A DNA stretch of 64,000 nt from Owenia fusiformis (taxonomy: Eukaryota; Annelida; Polychaeta; Sabellida; Oweniidae). The DNA lies in contig CAIIXF020000006.1 in assembly GCA_903813345.2 (NCBI GenBank), forward strand, positions 3,348,001 through 3,412,000, given 5' to 3'. The translations under genes were made by a program, and so were the position numbers. The notes below the pieces were generated by a model. It worked only from the letters and a program-made list of their open reading frames with translations. It had not been told where the DNA came from and ran no database searches. Within the stretch, counting starts at the first letter, position 1, and every line of letters begins with the position of its first letter. Shown in pieces: positions 12,207 to 23,225 of this stretch.

Positions 12207-12666
12207 CAGGCCTGTTGACTGTCCCGCAATTTGCGTATTTGTCACGCATTTGCTGAAGAATTTGAAGTCACGCCAGTTATTTTTGCGTGACAGAAAATGT
12301 CACGCAAATACGCATTTTACCTGGTAATTGTCAAGCAAAAATATTTCTGTAGAAAAATTTCTAAAAAGGTTCGTCTACACAGCAAAAATACGAACGCCGA
12401 AAAAAAAACGTACGCATTTCGTTCGGACTTTTCACGCGAATCACGCATATGTCACGCATTCCGTTCGAAATTTTTCGTACCTACCTACGAAAAATTTGAG
12501 ATGTTCAAAATTTGGCAAGATGTAATAAAATTTAAACCAAGGTGTTCAAAATTTGGATCAAGTGTTCAGATGCTCTCAGATTTGGACCAAGGTGTCCACA
12601 TTTAGAGGGGAGGTGTTCAACATTGCAAAGTCACCCATGTTCGGTGTTCCCAAGTTGACAGGCCTG
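12207..12666. mobile_element. hAT-like MITE, family B, copy 1, inserted in the minisatellite
   Basis: Bounded by CAGGCCTGT...ACAGGCCTG and flanked on both sides by GTGTCA (12201-12206 and 12667-12672), a variant of the minisatellite unit, so the insertion site is explicit. Internally it has repeated GTCACGCA motifs, a hairpin TTTGCGTGACA/TGTCACGCAAA and a 12-bp hairpin AAATTTTTCGTA/TACGAAAAATTT. There is no transposase. The short open frames inside are shadows. Confidence 0.9.
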
Positions 12667-13022
12667 GTGTCACTAGTTGAGATATGGGACAAGAACCAGT
12701 TAAGTGAGTGTGCCAATATCTTAAAGTGGCCTAGGTGAGATATGGGACAAGAACCAGTTAAGTGAGTGTGCCAATATTTTAAAGTGGTACTAGGTGAGAT
12801 ATGGGACAAGAACCAGTTAAGTGAGTGTGCCAATATTTTAAAGTGGTACTAGGTGAGATATGGGACAAGATCCAGTTAAGTGAGTGTGCCAATATTTTAA
12901 AGTGGTACTAGGTGAGATATGGGACAAGAACGAGTTAAGTGAGTGTGTCAATCTTATCGGGCACTAGGTGAGATATGGGACAAGAACCAGTTAAGTGAGT
13001 GTGTCAATATCTTAAAGTGTCA
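12667..13022. repeat. 59-bp minisatellite, block 2 (about 6 copies)
   Basis: Same unit as block 1, in the same orientation, between the two inserted element copies. Several units share ATTTTAAAGTGGTACTAGG, a variant hardly seen in blocks 1 and 3, so this block has been homogenised locally. Confidence 0.93.
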
Positions 13023-13473
13023 TAGGCCTGTCGACTGTCCCGCAATTTGCGTATTTGTCACGCATTTGCTGAAGAATTTGAAGTCACGCCAGTTATTTTT
13101 GCGTGACAGAAAATGTCACGCAAATACGCATTTTACCTGGTAATTGTCAAGCAAAAATATTTCTGTAGAAAAATTTCTAAAAAAGTTCGTCTACACAGCA
13201 AAAATAGGAATGCCGAAAAAAAAAACGTACGCATTTCGTTTGGACTTTTCACGCGAATCACGCATATGTCACGCATTCCGTTCGAAATTTTTCGTACCTA
13301 CCTACGAAAAATTTGAGGTGTTCAAAATTTGGCAAGATGTAATAAAATTTAAACCAAGGTGTTCAAAATTTGGATCAAGTGTTCAGATTTGGACCAAGGT
13401 GTCCACATTTAGAGGGGAGGTGTTCAACATTGCCAAGTTACTCATGTTAGGTGTTCCCAAGTTGACAGGCCTG
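13023..13473. mobile_element. hAT-like MITE, family B, copy 2
   Basis: Nearly identical to the element at 12207-12666 and in the same orientation. It is flanked by the same GTGTCA (13017-13022 and 13474-13479). The first terminal base is T instead of C (TAGGCCTG). Identical position within the repeat unit shows it arose by duplication of the interrupted minisatellite, not by a second insertion. Confidence 0.9.
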
Positions 13474-13945
13474 GTGTCACTAGGTGAGATATGGGACAAG
13501 AACCAGTTAAGTGAGTGTGCCAATATCTTAAAGTGGCACTTGGTGAGATATGGAACAAGACTGGGTTAAGTGAGTGTGCCAATATCTTAAAGTGGCACTT
13601 GGTGAGATATGGAACAAGACTGGGTTAAGTGAGTGTGCCAATATCTTAAAGTGGCACTTGGTGAGATATGGAACAAGACTGGGTTAAGTGAGTGTGCCAA
13701 TATCTTAAAGTGGCACTTGGTGAGATATGGAACAAGACTGGGTTAAGTGAGTGTGCCAATATCTTAAAGTGGCACTTGGTGAGATATGGAACAAGACTGG
13801 GTTAAGTGAGTGTGCCAATATCTTAAAGTGGCACTTGGTGAGATATGGAACAAGAACCAGTTAAGTGAGTGTGCCAATATCTTAAAGTGGCACTTGGTGA
13901 GATATGGAACAAGACTGGGTTAAGTGAGTGTGCCAATATCTTATT
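13474..13945. repeat. 59-bp minisatellite, block 3 (about 8 copies)
   Basis: Units here carry GATATGGAACAAGACTGGGT and GTGGCACTTGGTGAG, variants confined to this block. About seven successive copies are almost identical, indicating recent local expansion. Confidence 0.95.
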
Positions 13946-16288
13946 ATGCAATTCCATCCGGGTACCAATGTCAGGATTTCAGCAGACAGATCACAATAAG
14001 ATTCACTTACTGATGATGAAAAGCCCATTACTTTGTATCAGTTCATACAGGAACAAGAAGTGACAAATACTGAGTCAGACATTACAATATCTCATGGTAG
14101 ATGCAGCATGGGAAATATAGAGAATCTCAAAGTTGTAGGAGTTACACTACCCTTTGCATTAGTTTGACTTCGCTTCTTACAAGAGACCTTTAACTAGACT
14201 CTGCATGCAGGGTAGGGTTACACCTGAGGGTACAAAGAAAAAACACAAAGATGAATATAAAAACATTGACAACTTAGAAAATAGTGACTTATATGCACAT
14301 TCATTCTGATTTAGTTCCTCTTTTTTGTTCTTTCCTGAACCTTGAACATGCAAACTAAACTACATCACAACTGACCCCATTTGTAATGGGGCCCTGTAAT
14401 TGTGAGAATAGGTTTACTACAGAAAATTGAAGATCAAATTAACATCAGTCATCCATATGAATCAAGATGCAACTTAACAGAATTTCATTAAAATCAGTCT
14501 GAGACAACTAACCAGAGTAATCCTGATTTATTATGAGCAATAAAAGTAATGAGGTATTTGTTATGCATGCATGAAGTAATCAAAGAGCCCAAATGGCAAT
14601 GTTGGTAGTATCATGCATCATTGATGTACTTTTACATGTTTCCGCTTTTCAGATTAATCTCAATTACTTCAATCTGTTTTACATGGCACATTTTTGAATG
14701 ATTTAGAGTAAAGAATTCATACTTCGCAGTTCATTCCATATGGTTCCTAACTATTCAAACTTCAATGATTCCATTATATATCTTGTCTAAAATATTATGG
14801 CCAAGACTTTTATTTACAGGAAAGAATCTTCAGGAAAGAATTAATGTGAGGGAATGTAGGGTAAATCCAAGACATGCATGGATGGGTTAGATAAGCATGA
14901 TTCCCAAAGGAGGATTTATCCCATGAGGCCAAGTACTGATCATGTGATCATTTCAACCAATCCACTATGTGAAAGTGACAATGAATGAAAGATTCTTGGA
15001 AGCAATATACCATTCTTACATGATTCACTCATGACAAACCCTCAATTGATGATGTTACACCATATCATTGAAAAATAACAAATGCTACATGAACCTATAT
15101 TGAATTCTCATTAAAACTGAGCTTATGGCTAAGAACGAATAAGAAGAAAGCTTTTAGTTTTATGAAACAGACTAACTGTGTTTGAAAGTTCTATATTGGC
15201 CTATAATTTTAGGATATTATTCATCTCTGGACGAGTAATGTGTGCTGTAGAAAACAGAACAATAGCAAATACAATGTATATCCTTTATGTTATGAAATAA
15301 TCTTATAGTACCCCCTGATATCGCAGGAATTATAGTCCAATTCGGCTGTGAAAATTGTTTTTACCACTTTAAAGCCCATCACCTTATAAAGTTATTTCTT
15401 GCAACCTTCCAGCAAAGTGTGTCAGCTACTGATATAAGAATCTTGTAATTTTTTCACTTTCCGCATCCAATTACTTTTTCTATCTTGAGTCTAAATAGAA
15501 TAACTTATTTTTGTCCGGCTGGAATCAACAATATCTCAATCATGGATGAATCCAATATTTCTCTGAAAATTAAATCAACACTCAAGGCTTGCTGAGTGAA
15601 AATCTGATTTTCTCTCAAGATCATTCTCTAAATCTAATTATTCAGAAGATCTTCAATTGACAAAATGTCAAGAATTATATTGGAACTCAGTGAAATGGTG
15701 CCCCTGTATGGAATAAGAACAAACAATCTATATTAAACTATTGAAAATAAACAATCTAGTTGAGTTGGCTGATATTTGGTATAAATCCTCCAAGTAAACA
15801 AGTCACATGTTTCAAATGAATTTACTAGGCACTGGTCATTATAATTTTCTTGTGAATCTACAAGTCTGATGTCCACGAAATAAAACCATGTCTTTATTGT
15901 ATAACAACCTCCAAATTGAATTAACAAATAATTATATGATATTTCATATACACCAGATACATCATCTTCTTTGATAAGTATAGTAATTAGATTTCAGTCA
16001 ATTTAAATATACTTTAAGTTGAAAGTGATATTTTATGCAAAATGTTCATATTAGACATGTTAATTTTTCCAATATGACTGTTCATTGTTTAAAGTAGTGT
16101 TAATATTTCACTTTGTTTTTAAGCATGGAAGTCAATTAAATGAGAATAAGATTAGAATATACAGGTTTTACTGTACATAAACATTCCTAGAATTGCACTA
16201 AATGTACTTTAATCACATATTATTGATATTTTGTTATCTTCCACTGACTGGAAAAGTGCAGAATACTTAATCATAAGAAAAAGCCGAT
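13946..16288. other. Non-coding region with one small MITE derivative
   Basis: Mostly featureless AT-rich sequence. It contains the 65-bp family-A deletion derivative at 14149-14213. A 46-nt minus-strand segment at 15383-15428 lies between a CAG acceptor and a GTGATG donor and is open (ADTLCWKVARNNFI), too short to call as an exon. Confidence 0.35.
14149..14213 (+). mobile_element. Family A MITE, internally deleted 65-bp derivative
   Basis: Begins ACCCTTTGCATTAGTTTGAC and ends ACTAGACTCTGCATGCAGGG, the two ends of the 376-bp copy at 22839, with the middle missing. Flanks resemble each other (GGAGTTACACT before, GGGTTACACCT after), consistent with an aged target duplication. Confidence 0.7.
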
Positions 16289-16296
16289 GTTTACAT

Positions 16297-17264
16297 TAGA
16301 GGTGTCAAGTATTAACCGGTTAACCGGTTAACCGCCGATAATGCCTTGACCGGTCTGTGTTTTTATGGGTGGTTAGTTGACCGTGTATAATTCTGTTATT
16401 TCCCGCGCTTATATTGCATGCTAATCTGTTTGGTTTTAAAGTGTCAGTTTCACGTAAGCTACTCATACATGTCATACGTTCAATAACTCCTTACAAACAT
16501 CCAATTAGCAACTTTAATCCCTGCCACATTGCTTTCCCGCGCTTACTTTGCATGTTAATCTGTTTGTTTTCCAAGCGTCAGTTTCATATGAGCTACTTAT
16601 ACATGTGATAGGTCCGATAACTCCTTACAAACATCCAAGCAGCAACTTTAATCCCTGCCACATTGCTTTCCCGCGCTTCCTTTGCATGTTAATCTGTTTG
16701 TTTCTCAAATGTCAGCCATGTGTACTCAACTTATAGGCTAGATAATTCCCAAACATGTAAACATCCAATCAGCATCTACATGTATAATCCCTAAGTTTTA
16801 AACATTTATTCTATTTAATGATTTTACATATTGCAAAACAATTTCATAAATAAATTATATGCATTTTTTAATTCGTCCGTTTTGTTATTATTGTTGTCTA
16901 TCAGCGTCGCCAAAATGTCAAAGCCTCGCTTTGGTTGTGAGAAAATTAAAATCAAAATAAACACTAATCAGCTGCAATTCTCGTTGTTATGGTGCGTTCG
17001 TGGAGATTCCAAGGGTAAAACAGTGTGATAAGTAATTTAGAGGTACCGGTAGTCAGGTAGTGTATGAATAGAATCGAGTAAAGCTTGACGAACGTAAAAA
17101 ATAAACGCCGATATATCATTTTTCCAATTTTTTCAACTTTCAAGATCGAAGATGAAGATTTCATTTGAAATTATCAGTTCAAATTTCCCGCCGGTTAACC
17201 GACTTTAACCGGTAAAAACACCCGGTTAACCGGTTAATGCTCAAGCAGTTAATTGACACCACTA
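16297..17264. mobile_element. hAT-superfamily non-autonomous transposon with perfect 8-bp TSD
   Basis: Ends TAGAGGTGTCAA and (complement) TAGTGGTGTCAA are flanked by identical GTTTACAT octamers (16289-16296, 17265-17272), the hAT signature. Subterminal TTAACCGGTTAACCGG palindromes occur at both ends. A short frame from ATG at 16915 (MSKPRFGCEKIKIKI) is not recognisable as transposase. The interior holds a 134-bp tandem repeat. Confidence 0.92.
16399..16795 (+). repeat. 134-bp tandem repeat, about 3 copies, inside the hAT element
   Basis: TTTCCCGCGCTT occurs at 16399, 16533 and 16667, exactly 134 bp apart. Each is followed by TTGCATG(C/T)TAATCTGTTTG and ACTCCTTACAAACATCCAA. The third copy decays after about 60 bp. 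Shadow ORFs at 16414-16736 read these repeats. Confidence 0.88.
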
Positions 17265-17600
17265 GTTTACATAGAGTACACATTAAACTTTAATCAATCT
17301 ACAAGTAAGTATTCATGTTACCTAATCAATTCTTACTTAAAATGATGAAAACATTGAATGTGAACAATGGATAATAGTGAAATTCAAATTAACATGGAAT
17401 CCTGTTCTCAATTAATTATAATTTGCATTGTAGATGCTTTCTCATCATGCAAATTTTATTTTCATTAAAGGACCTGAGAGTTATTCCACATATAATACCA
17501 TGGGCTTATAAATGGAGATAGCATATGTTAACACAAGTTTTATACAAGGCATTAACATGACAAAATGTCACGACCCACTGCACCTAGTTGCTCGCGATAT

Positions 17601-18433
17601 CACAGGCTGGTATCGAAAGATTTGTCCGCTGTGACGGAGCATGCTATTTTACATAAAAACACTAAGAATGCTTCACGATTTATTTTTTAACTCATATGTT
17701 TCGTTATATCAAAGATAATTACTTATTCCATGCAATGGATATATCATTTGCGTGTAACCTTCACTTCTGTTTGAAGTCCAATAACGCTAGGAGTAAAATC
17801 TATTGAAAACGGCGCCAGAGTATCAAACTCTAAAATGTACCATTTCTTTTTTAACTTTTTAATGGCATGATATAGTGACACGTTAATATTAACATATGTT
17901 TTCAGCAATAACTCTAAATGTATTAATGAGATATTAATGCATTGGGTCTTTTTAATTTTTTTATAAAAAAATAACATTAATATTTGGTGTCCGCTTTGAC
18001 GGAGCATTTTCATAGTTCACATTTGCAACTGCTCCGTCACAGCGGACAAAAAAATTAAACATTATTTTTTATAAAAGAATTAAAAAGACCAAATACATCA
18101 ACATCTCATGTATACCTTCATAGTTATGCTGAAACCATGTGTAAATATTATCGTGTCACTATATCGTGCCATTAGAAAGTTAAGCAAGAAGTGGTACATT
18201 TTGAAGTATGATACTCCGGCGCCATTTTCAATAGCTTTTCTTCCCAGCGTAATTGGACTTCAAACAGAAGTGAAAGTTACCCGCAAATGATATATCCATT
18301 GCATGGAGTAAGTAATTTTGTATGTTATAACGAAACATATGAGTTAAAAAATAAATCGTGAAGTATTCTTAGTGTTTTTATGAAAAATAGCATGCTCCGT
18401 CACAGCGGACAAATATTTCGATACCAGCCTGTG
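17601..18433. mobile_element. 833-bp foldback transposon with paired diverged arms
   Basis: Ends CACAGGCTGGTATCGAAA and its complement are flanked by GATAT on both sides (17596-17600, 18434-18438), a probable 5-bp target duplication. Arms of ~390 bp are reverse complements with moderate divergence. TGTCCGCTGTGACGGAGCA, or a near match, occurs four times, at the outer and inner edge of each arm. Both arms contain a related short open frame (minus strand in the left arm, plus in the right), treated in the findings. Confidence 0.85.
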
Positions 18434-18449
18434 GATATCATTAGTTCAA

Positions 18450-18955
18450 TCTTAAGTCAGATTTGAACTTCTGAGAACTTTTAGATGATTTTGAAAAAAA
18501 AGATACTAATCTTTTTTTTCAAAATCATCTAAATGCAATTTGAAGCAAGATGAAAAATACCTTTTTGACCTTTTTTTACCTTGAGAAGGTCATTGAAGTT
18601 CAAATCTCAAATTTAAAATCAGATTTGAACTTCTGAGAACTTTTAGGTGATTTTGAAAAAACAAAATTGGTCAATTTGAAGCAAGATGAAAAATACCTTT
18701 TGACCTTGAGAAGGTCATTGAATGTCAAATCTTTTTTGACCTTAAGAATGTCATTGACTTCACAGTCAGATTTGAACTTTTGAGAACTTCTAGATGATTT
18801 TGAAAAAAAAATTGTCAATTTGGCGCAAGTTGAAAAAATACCTTTTTGACCTTTTTTACCTTGAAAAGGTCATTGAAGGTTAAATCTACAAATATTAAGT
18901 CAGATTTGAACTTCTGAAAACTTGATGATTTTGAAAAAAAATGAAGTCAGTCTAA
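18450..18955. repeat. ~155-bp tandem repeat with an internal perfect hairpin
   Basis: AGTCAGATTTGAACTTCTGA or a close variant recurs near 18453, 18617, 18763 and 18897. Each is followed by GATGATTTTGAAAAAA and a TTTTTGACC...CTTGAGAAGGTCATTGA stretch. The first unit carries a 24-bp perfect inverted repeat at 18480-18503/18510-18533 around a 6-base loop. The minus-strand frame at 18600-18818 is a read-through of the repeats. Confidence 0.88.
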
Positions 18956-18984
18956 ACAGTATTTGTTAAGTTATTAAAAGTTTT

Positions 18985-19050
18985 AAGATGCCAACCGCCA
19001 ACCACCAACCACCAACCACTGATCACCAACCACCAATCGCCGCCACAAAA
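18985..19050 (+). repeat. CCAACCA-rich simple repeat
   Basis: Degenerate run of CCAACCACCAACCA with CCGCC interruptions. A shorter echo lies near 19165. Confidence 0.7.
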
Positions 19051-19059
19051 AAACAGAGA

Positions 19060-22000
19060 ACATAACAATATGTAACCTCTTTTTGATGGTGAAATAACAA
19101 AGCATTAACATGCAAAATGTCATCACCTGCACTTTGTTATAAATACCACATTACAGATATTGAAAACACCAACAACCAAACACCAACTGCTGCCACAAAG
19201 ATTTGGAGACTAATCAATTTGGAGACCAAAGTCACCACTTGTGGTGGTGACATAACTAGGCAAAAATTGTATCAAATACTCAATCTAATTTAAGCTAAAT
19301 ATATGTTATACTGGAGTGTGCCCTTTGGGTGGTCTATGAAATACTATACATATATTTGATTAAAATTGATTAAAAATTGATTAAAAATAAATTGGATTGA
19401 TTTTGCTCTCTGAAAATGAGCTTAAATTGTTTCCTAGTAGCTAGTACAAATATCTGCAACAATCATCTTTAGATTTTAAACTGAACACAAATTAATTTTG
19501 AAATGGACATAGACATAGTACATGCAGAAAGTGGGCCTAAACCTATATACAAAGTACTTAACTATAGTAAAAGTGGCCATCAACAATATTTTGTGGTGAT
19601 ATATAACCTCTAATTCACTCACAGTTTCTTTATTCAACACACTTCAGAGGTGTAAAAAGTTAACTTGAAGAAAACTTAAAGAACATAAGTATTTGCAAAA
19701 GGAAATGCAAAGTGTTAGAACACATTCAGAACAAATAAAGCAGGGTCCTTCACACTCAAAAAATATAGTCAAAGTGTCACCAAAATTATTCTTATAAACG
19801 TGACAATATTACATAAGTTTATAAAAAATATAATGATATTGATCTTATTTTTCTTTTTTAGTTGTGATCAATTTTATATGGAAATGAAGTAATAATTTGA
19901 GAGAGTAATACTGTTTTTTCAAAACTCAAAAATGTAAAGCCCTTCAAATGTTTTGCCCATATCTGATGTAAAATAATAATAGATAATAGATAATTATTTC
20001 AAAAAACTAAGTATTTTAGAATGTTCAAACCTTTTTGAATGAGACTCATTTTATTGTCATCAGTAAATTTGTTTTTTGCTTAAAGTTATTGACGTAAATC
20101 TTCGTTTTATAATTTTGGTAGTGGAGATATCCTGGCTTCTGTTATTTTTGCAGTCTAAGACTCGAAAAGAAAAAAATCTTATTACATGTCTGTCTGCTAA
20201 AAAGCTGATTTACTTTCATAAAATTACCAAAAAATTAAATTTTTGAAAGAACAGCAATATTTAGCATTTACTCATATTAGCATCATACAATAGGTCTAAT
20301 ACCACAATGGGATGTTGGGGCAAAGATCAGCCAATAGATCAACTTGAGACTATACTAGACCGTCACAAAAGCCTCAATACACGAATATAAAACTAAATCT
20401 TCAATACGGCTGATAACACACGAACAAGACTGAATGCAAATATACTTTTGTCGCAGCGATGTTTGAACATTTTCTAAAACACACTCAAAGAAATAGTTTG
20501 CGCTGCTCATATGCAGTTTTTCTATTGTTTGCTCATAAATCCAATTGGATGATTGTACATTATAACCCTATGCCAGTTATTGGTTCAGATTATCAAGAAG
20601 GCAAATTGTAAAATTACATTATCTCAAGGGGTCTTCCTAAAGAGTAATCCTCAGCTGAATAAGCCACTATTCAGATCCCTTAGCCTGTTCACAAACCGCA
20701 ATATTGCATGATAAAGGACACAGCAATCGAAGCTAATTTGTAGAGGTGGCGAGTTGTAAAAATTGGAACACTCCAGTTAGACAGATCTACAAAATACATT
20801 AACTGTAAAAATTAGAAACAGAAAGATTGTGAACAGCAATATGAGTCAACCTAGCTTGGGTTCAAATTAATAGAACATGGCATTTACAGGGACTTTCAAA
20901 GGGAATTAATGTAACATAGTAAAGCCTGGAATACTTTAATGCTGACAATTAGTTATTAACACATGTCGCTCAACAGTTGATAAATTCAGGTGAGCAATAA
21001 TGTTATTCTCTTTATATTGAAACAGTTGCATGAAATAAAATGTATTTATATTATTAATATGAGTATTTTCATGATACATGTGAATTATCATCAGAAGAAC
21101 TGATAATTAACTATAGAAATAAAAATTATGATCAAAACATGATCCATATAGTTTGATTAATACTCCATTATGATAAAGATCATAAATGATCTAGAGGTTT
21201 ATCAATTCTCACAGATGATAATGTAAAACATATTACTGAATAAATAAAATAATGCAAATGGATTTTACCACTTGATGCAATCATTGAATTATATTTATGT
21301 AAAAGAAAACATCAAGTCAGAATTGCTCGACTTATAATGGGAATGGTAATACTTCAGAAAATAGTAAATAGCCATGATGGAAAAAGCAAAATATATTAGA
21401 GTAAAATTTGAGACAATCTGAGATTCTGAATATAGCTTGTACTTGTCTCTATCTCTTCTAGTCCTTTTTAGAAAGTATGTATAGATATGAAAAATATACA
21501 CAGATATACATGGAATAATTTAAGGTGGGCGCACCTGCTACAATAGCGTTTCCTAAAAAACGTACAACTCCGAAGCCTTATTTAGTCCTGGCTCCATACA
21601 CCTGAGTATATAAGCTTTCCAACGGTAAATAATTTATCCATAAGGTATTTTGGAAATTAAACTTCAAGTTTTTGGCCTTCATGCTGCAGGTCTATAAAGA
21701 ATTTGTAAATATGAGCTGAATACTAGAAAACTGTTGCCATTAGAAATCTAATGCTCCTAGGATATTTTTTCTAATATATCCCATTGAACAAAGAACAATA
21801 AACTATAAAATGGCTTTATGGTTTTAATGGTAATTAGACTGACATAAAGTAGCTGGACAAAAATGGGATGAAAGAAGAGTCTATAATTTTGTAATTTGAA
21901 ACTAAATCAATGATAAAATGGTAGATCCTATAAATCCTATGATTATTATCCTCAATTAGTGTAATTAAGTTCACATTCACTCCATTAATATCTTGAATAT

Positions 22001-22827
22001 TGTACTTTCTAATTTCTATTAGGTTTCTTTATATAGTTCTCATATTTCATATGAAACTCATTTTTGGAATAGCATGATTTAGTTCTGAACAGAAAAAGTT
22101 TTTTTTGGGTGTTGAGATTGAACTATAATAGGAATACAAAAAATGAATAATATTGAGAAATCTAACAATCCTGGAGTCCTTCTAATATTCTCATTTTCAT
22201 ATTCCTTTTTAATCCTTGTCCCTACCTTCACCAATAGTTTGACTTCTCCAAGAATAAGGCTCATGCAAGTACATAATATTATGACATTGAAAGTCATTTG
22301 TTTTTAAGATAATTTGTCCTTCCTATCCACATGTAATTATTCAATTGAGGCATATGACTTAATAAAGCCATTAAACCAGTATTGCTTGCCTCAATTCTGT
22401 GCCTCCTCCCCCTCTGGACTCCCCCATATCATTTACTCAAAGGTGGGTGTTAAGGGGGGGATCACGAGGGCCTTTAGCAAGACTACAATGAAATTTGTAA
22501 AGGGTTTCAGGACACGGGAGAGAGCTTGTTATTAACGCATTTATCATTTTTGTAAGAATACCCAAAGGGACTAATAAATGACATGATATTGATTCTGATT
22601 TACAAAATATTGTAAGAAAAAAGAATTCCTAAATCATTTCTATAGGTTTTTTCCCCATTCAGATGAGAATATAAATTATTCTTGCCTTGGAATACATTTT
22701 CAACTGACACAATGATATTATTTAATTCTTGTAAGAAGGAGAAATATTCCTAGTGTAAACTAGACAAACTATATAGAGATTTAAACAAAGAGATTCTGCA
22801 TTCTGTCAAGCTTTAAGGAAATGTGTC
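19060..22827. other. Non-coding region
   Basis: AT-rich. No repeat family or secure gene was recognised. A plus-strand stretch at 22377-22440 (CAG acceptor, 63 open nucleotides, AAG|GTGGGT donor) could be a small exon but stands alone. Confidence 0.35.
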
Positions 22828-22838
22828 AATATGCTGAT

Positions 22839-23214
22839 ACCCTTTGCATTCGTTTGACTTCACTTCTTAAAAGAGAGCTTCGTCTTCACTCTTTCAAACT
22901 AAAATAAACCTGTGAACTCACTGCGCCAATCAGTGTTCGTCGGCCAAAATTGACCGACGTTCTATATATGGTCATTCCTTCTGACGTCATCGTTGAGCCC
23001 GGAATTGACCAATGACATGCGCATATTTAATAAGAACGCATTTGGCGTGTGTTTCTTCAAGCTCGCTGATTGGTGGAAGAAAGGTCAGCGCGTAGGTCAA
23101 AAGTTATTTATTACGCAAACTGTCATCGGTACCCGTCGTGGGGGCTTGGCTACTAAACTGTAATATGGTCTCTACTAGGCAGAGTGTAGTTTAACTAGAC
23201 TCTGCACGCAGGGT
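22839..23214 (+). mobile_element. MITE-like element, family A, complete copy with 11-bp TSD
   Basis: Begins ACCCTTTGCATTCGTTTGAC and ends GACTCTGCACGCAGGGT. The flanks are the identical 11-mer AATATGCTGAT (22828-22838 and 23215-23225). The length suits Mutator-like elements (usually 8-11 bp) or retroposition, but no A-tail is present. No coding capacity. Related copies lie at 8935, 14149 and about 55499, with fragments near 11690, 31120, 32520 and 37300. Confidence 0.88.
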
Positions 23215-23225
23215 AATATGCTGAT

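Noticed and set aside
12124-13569. ORFs of 60-141 codons in the 12-13.6 kb region
   Set aside because: They run through the 59-bp minisatellite and the MITE copies; apparent conservation between them reflects duplication of the DNA, not selection.
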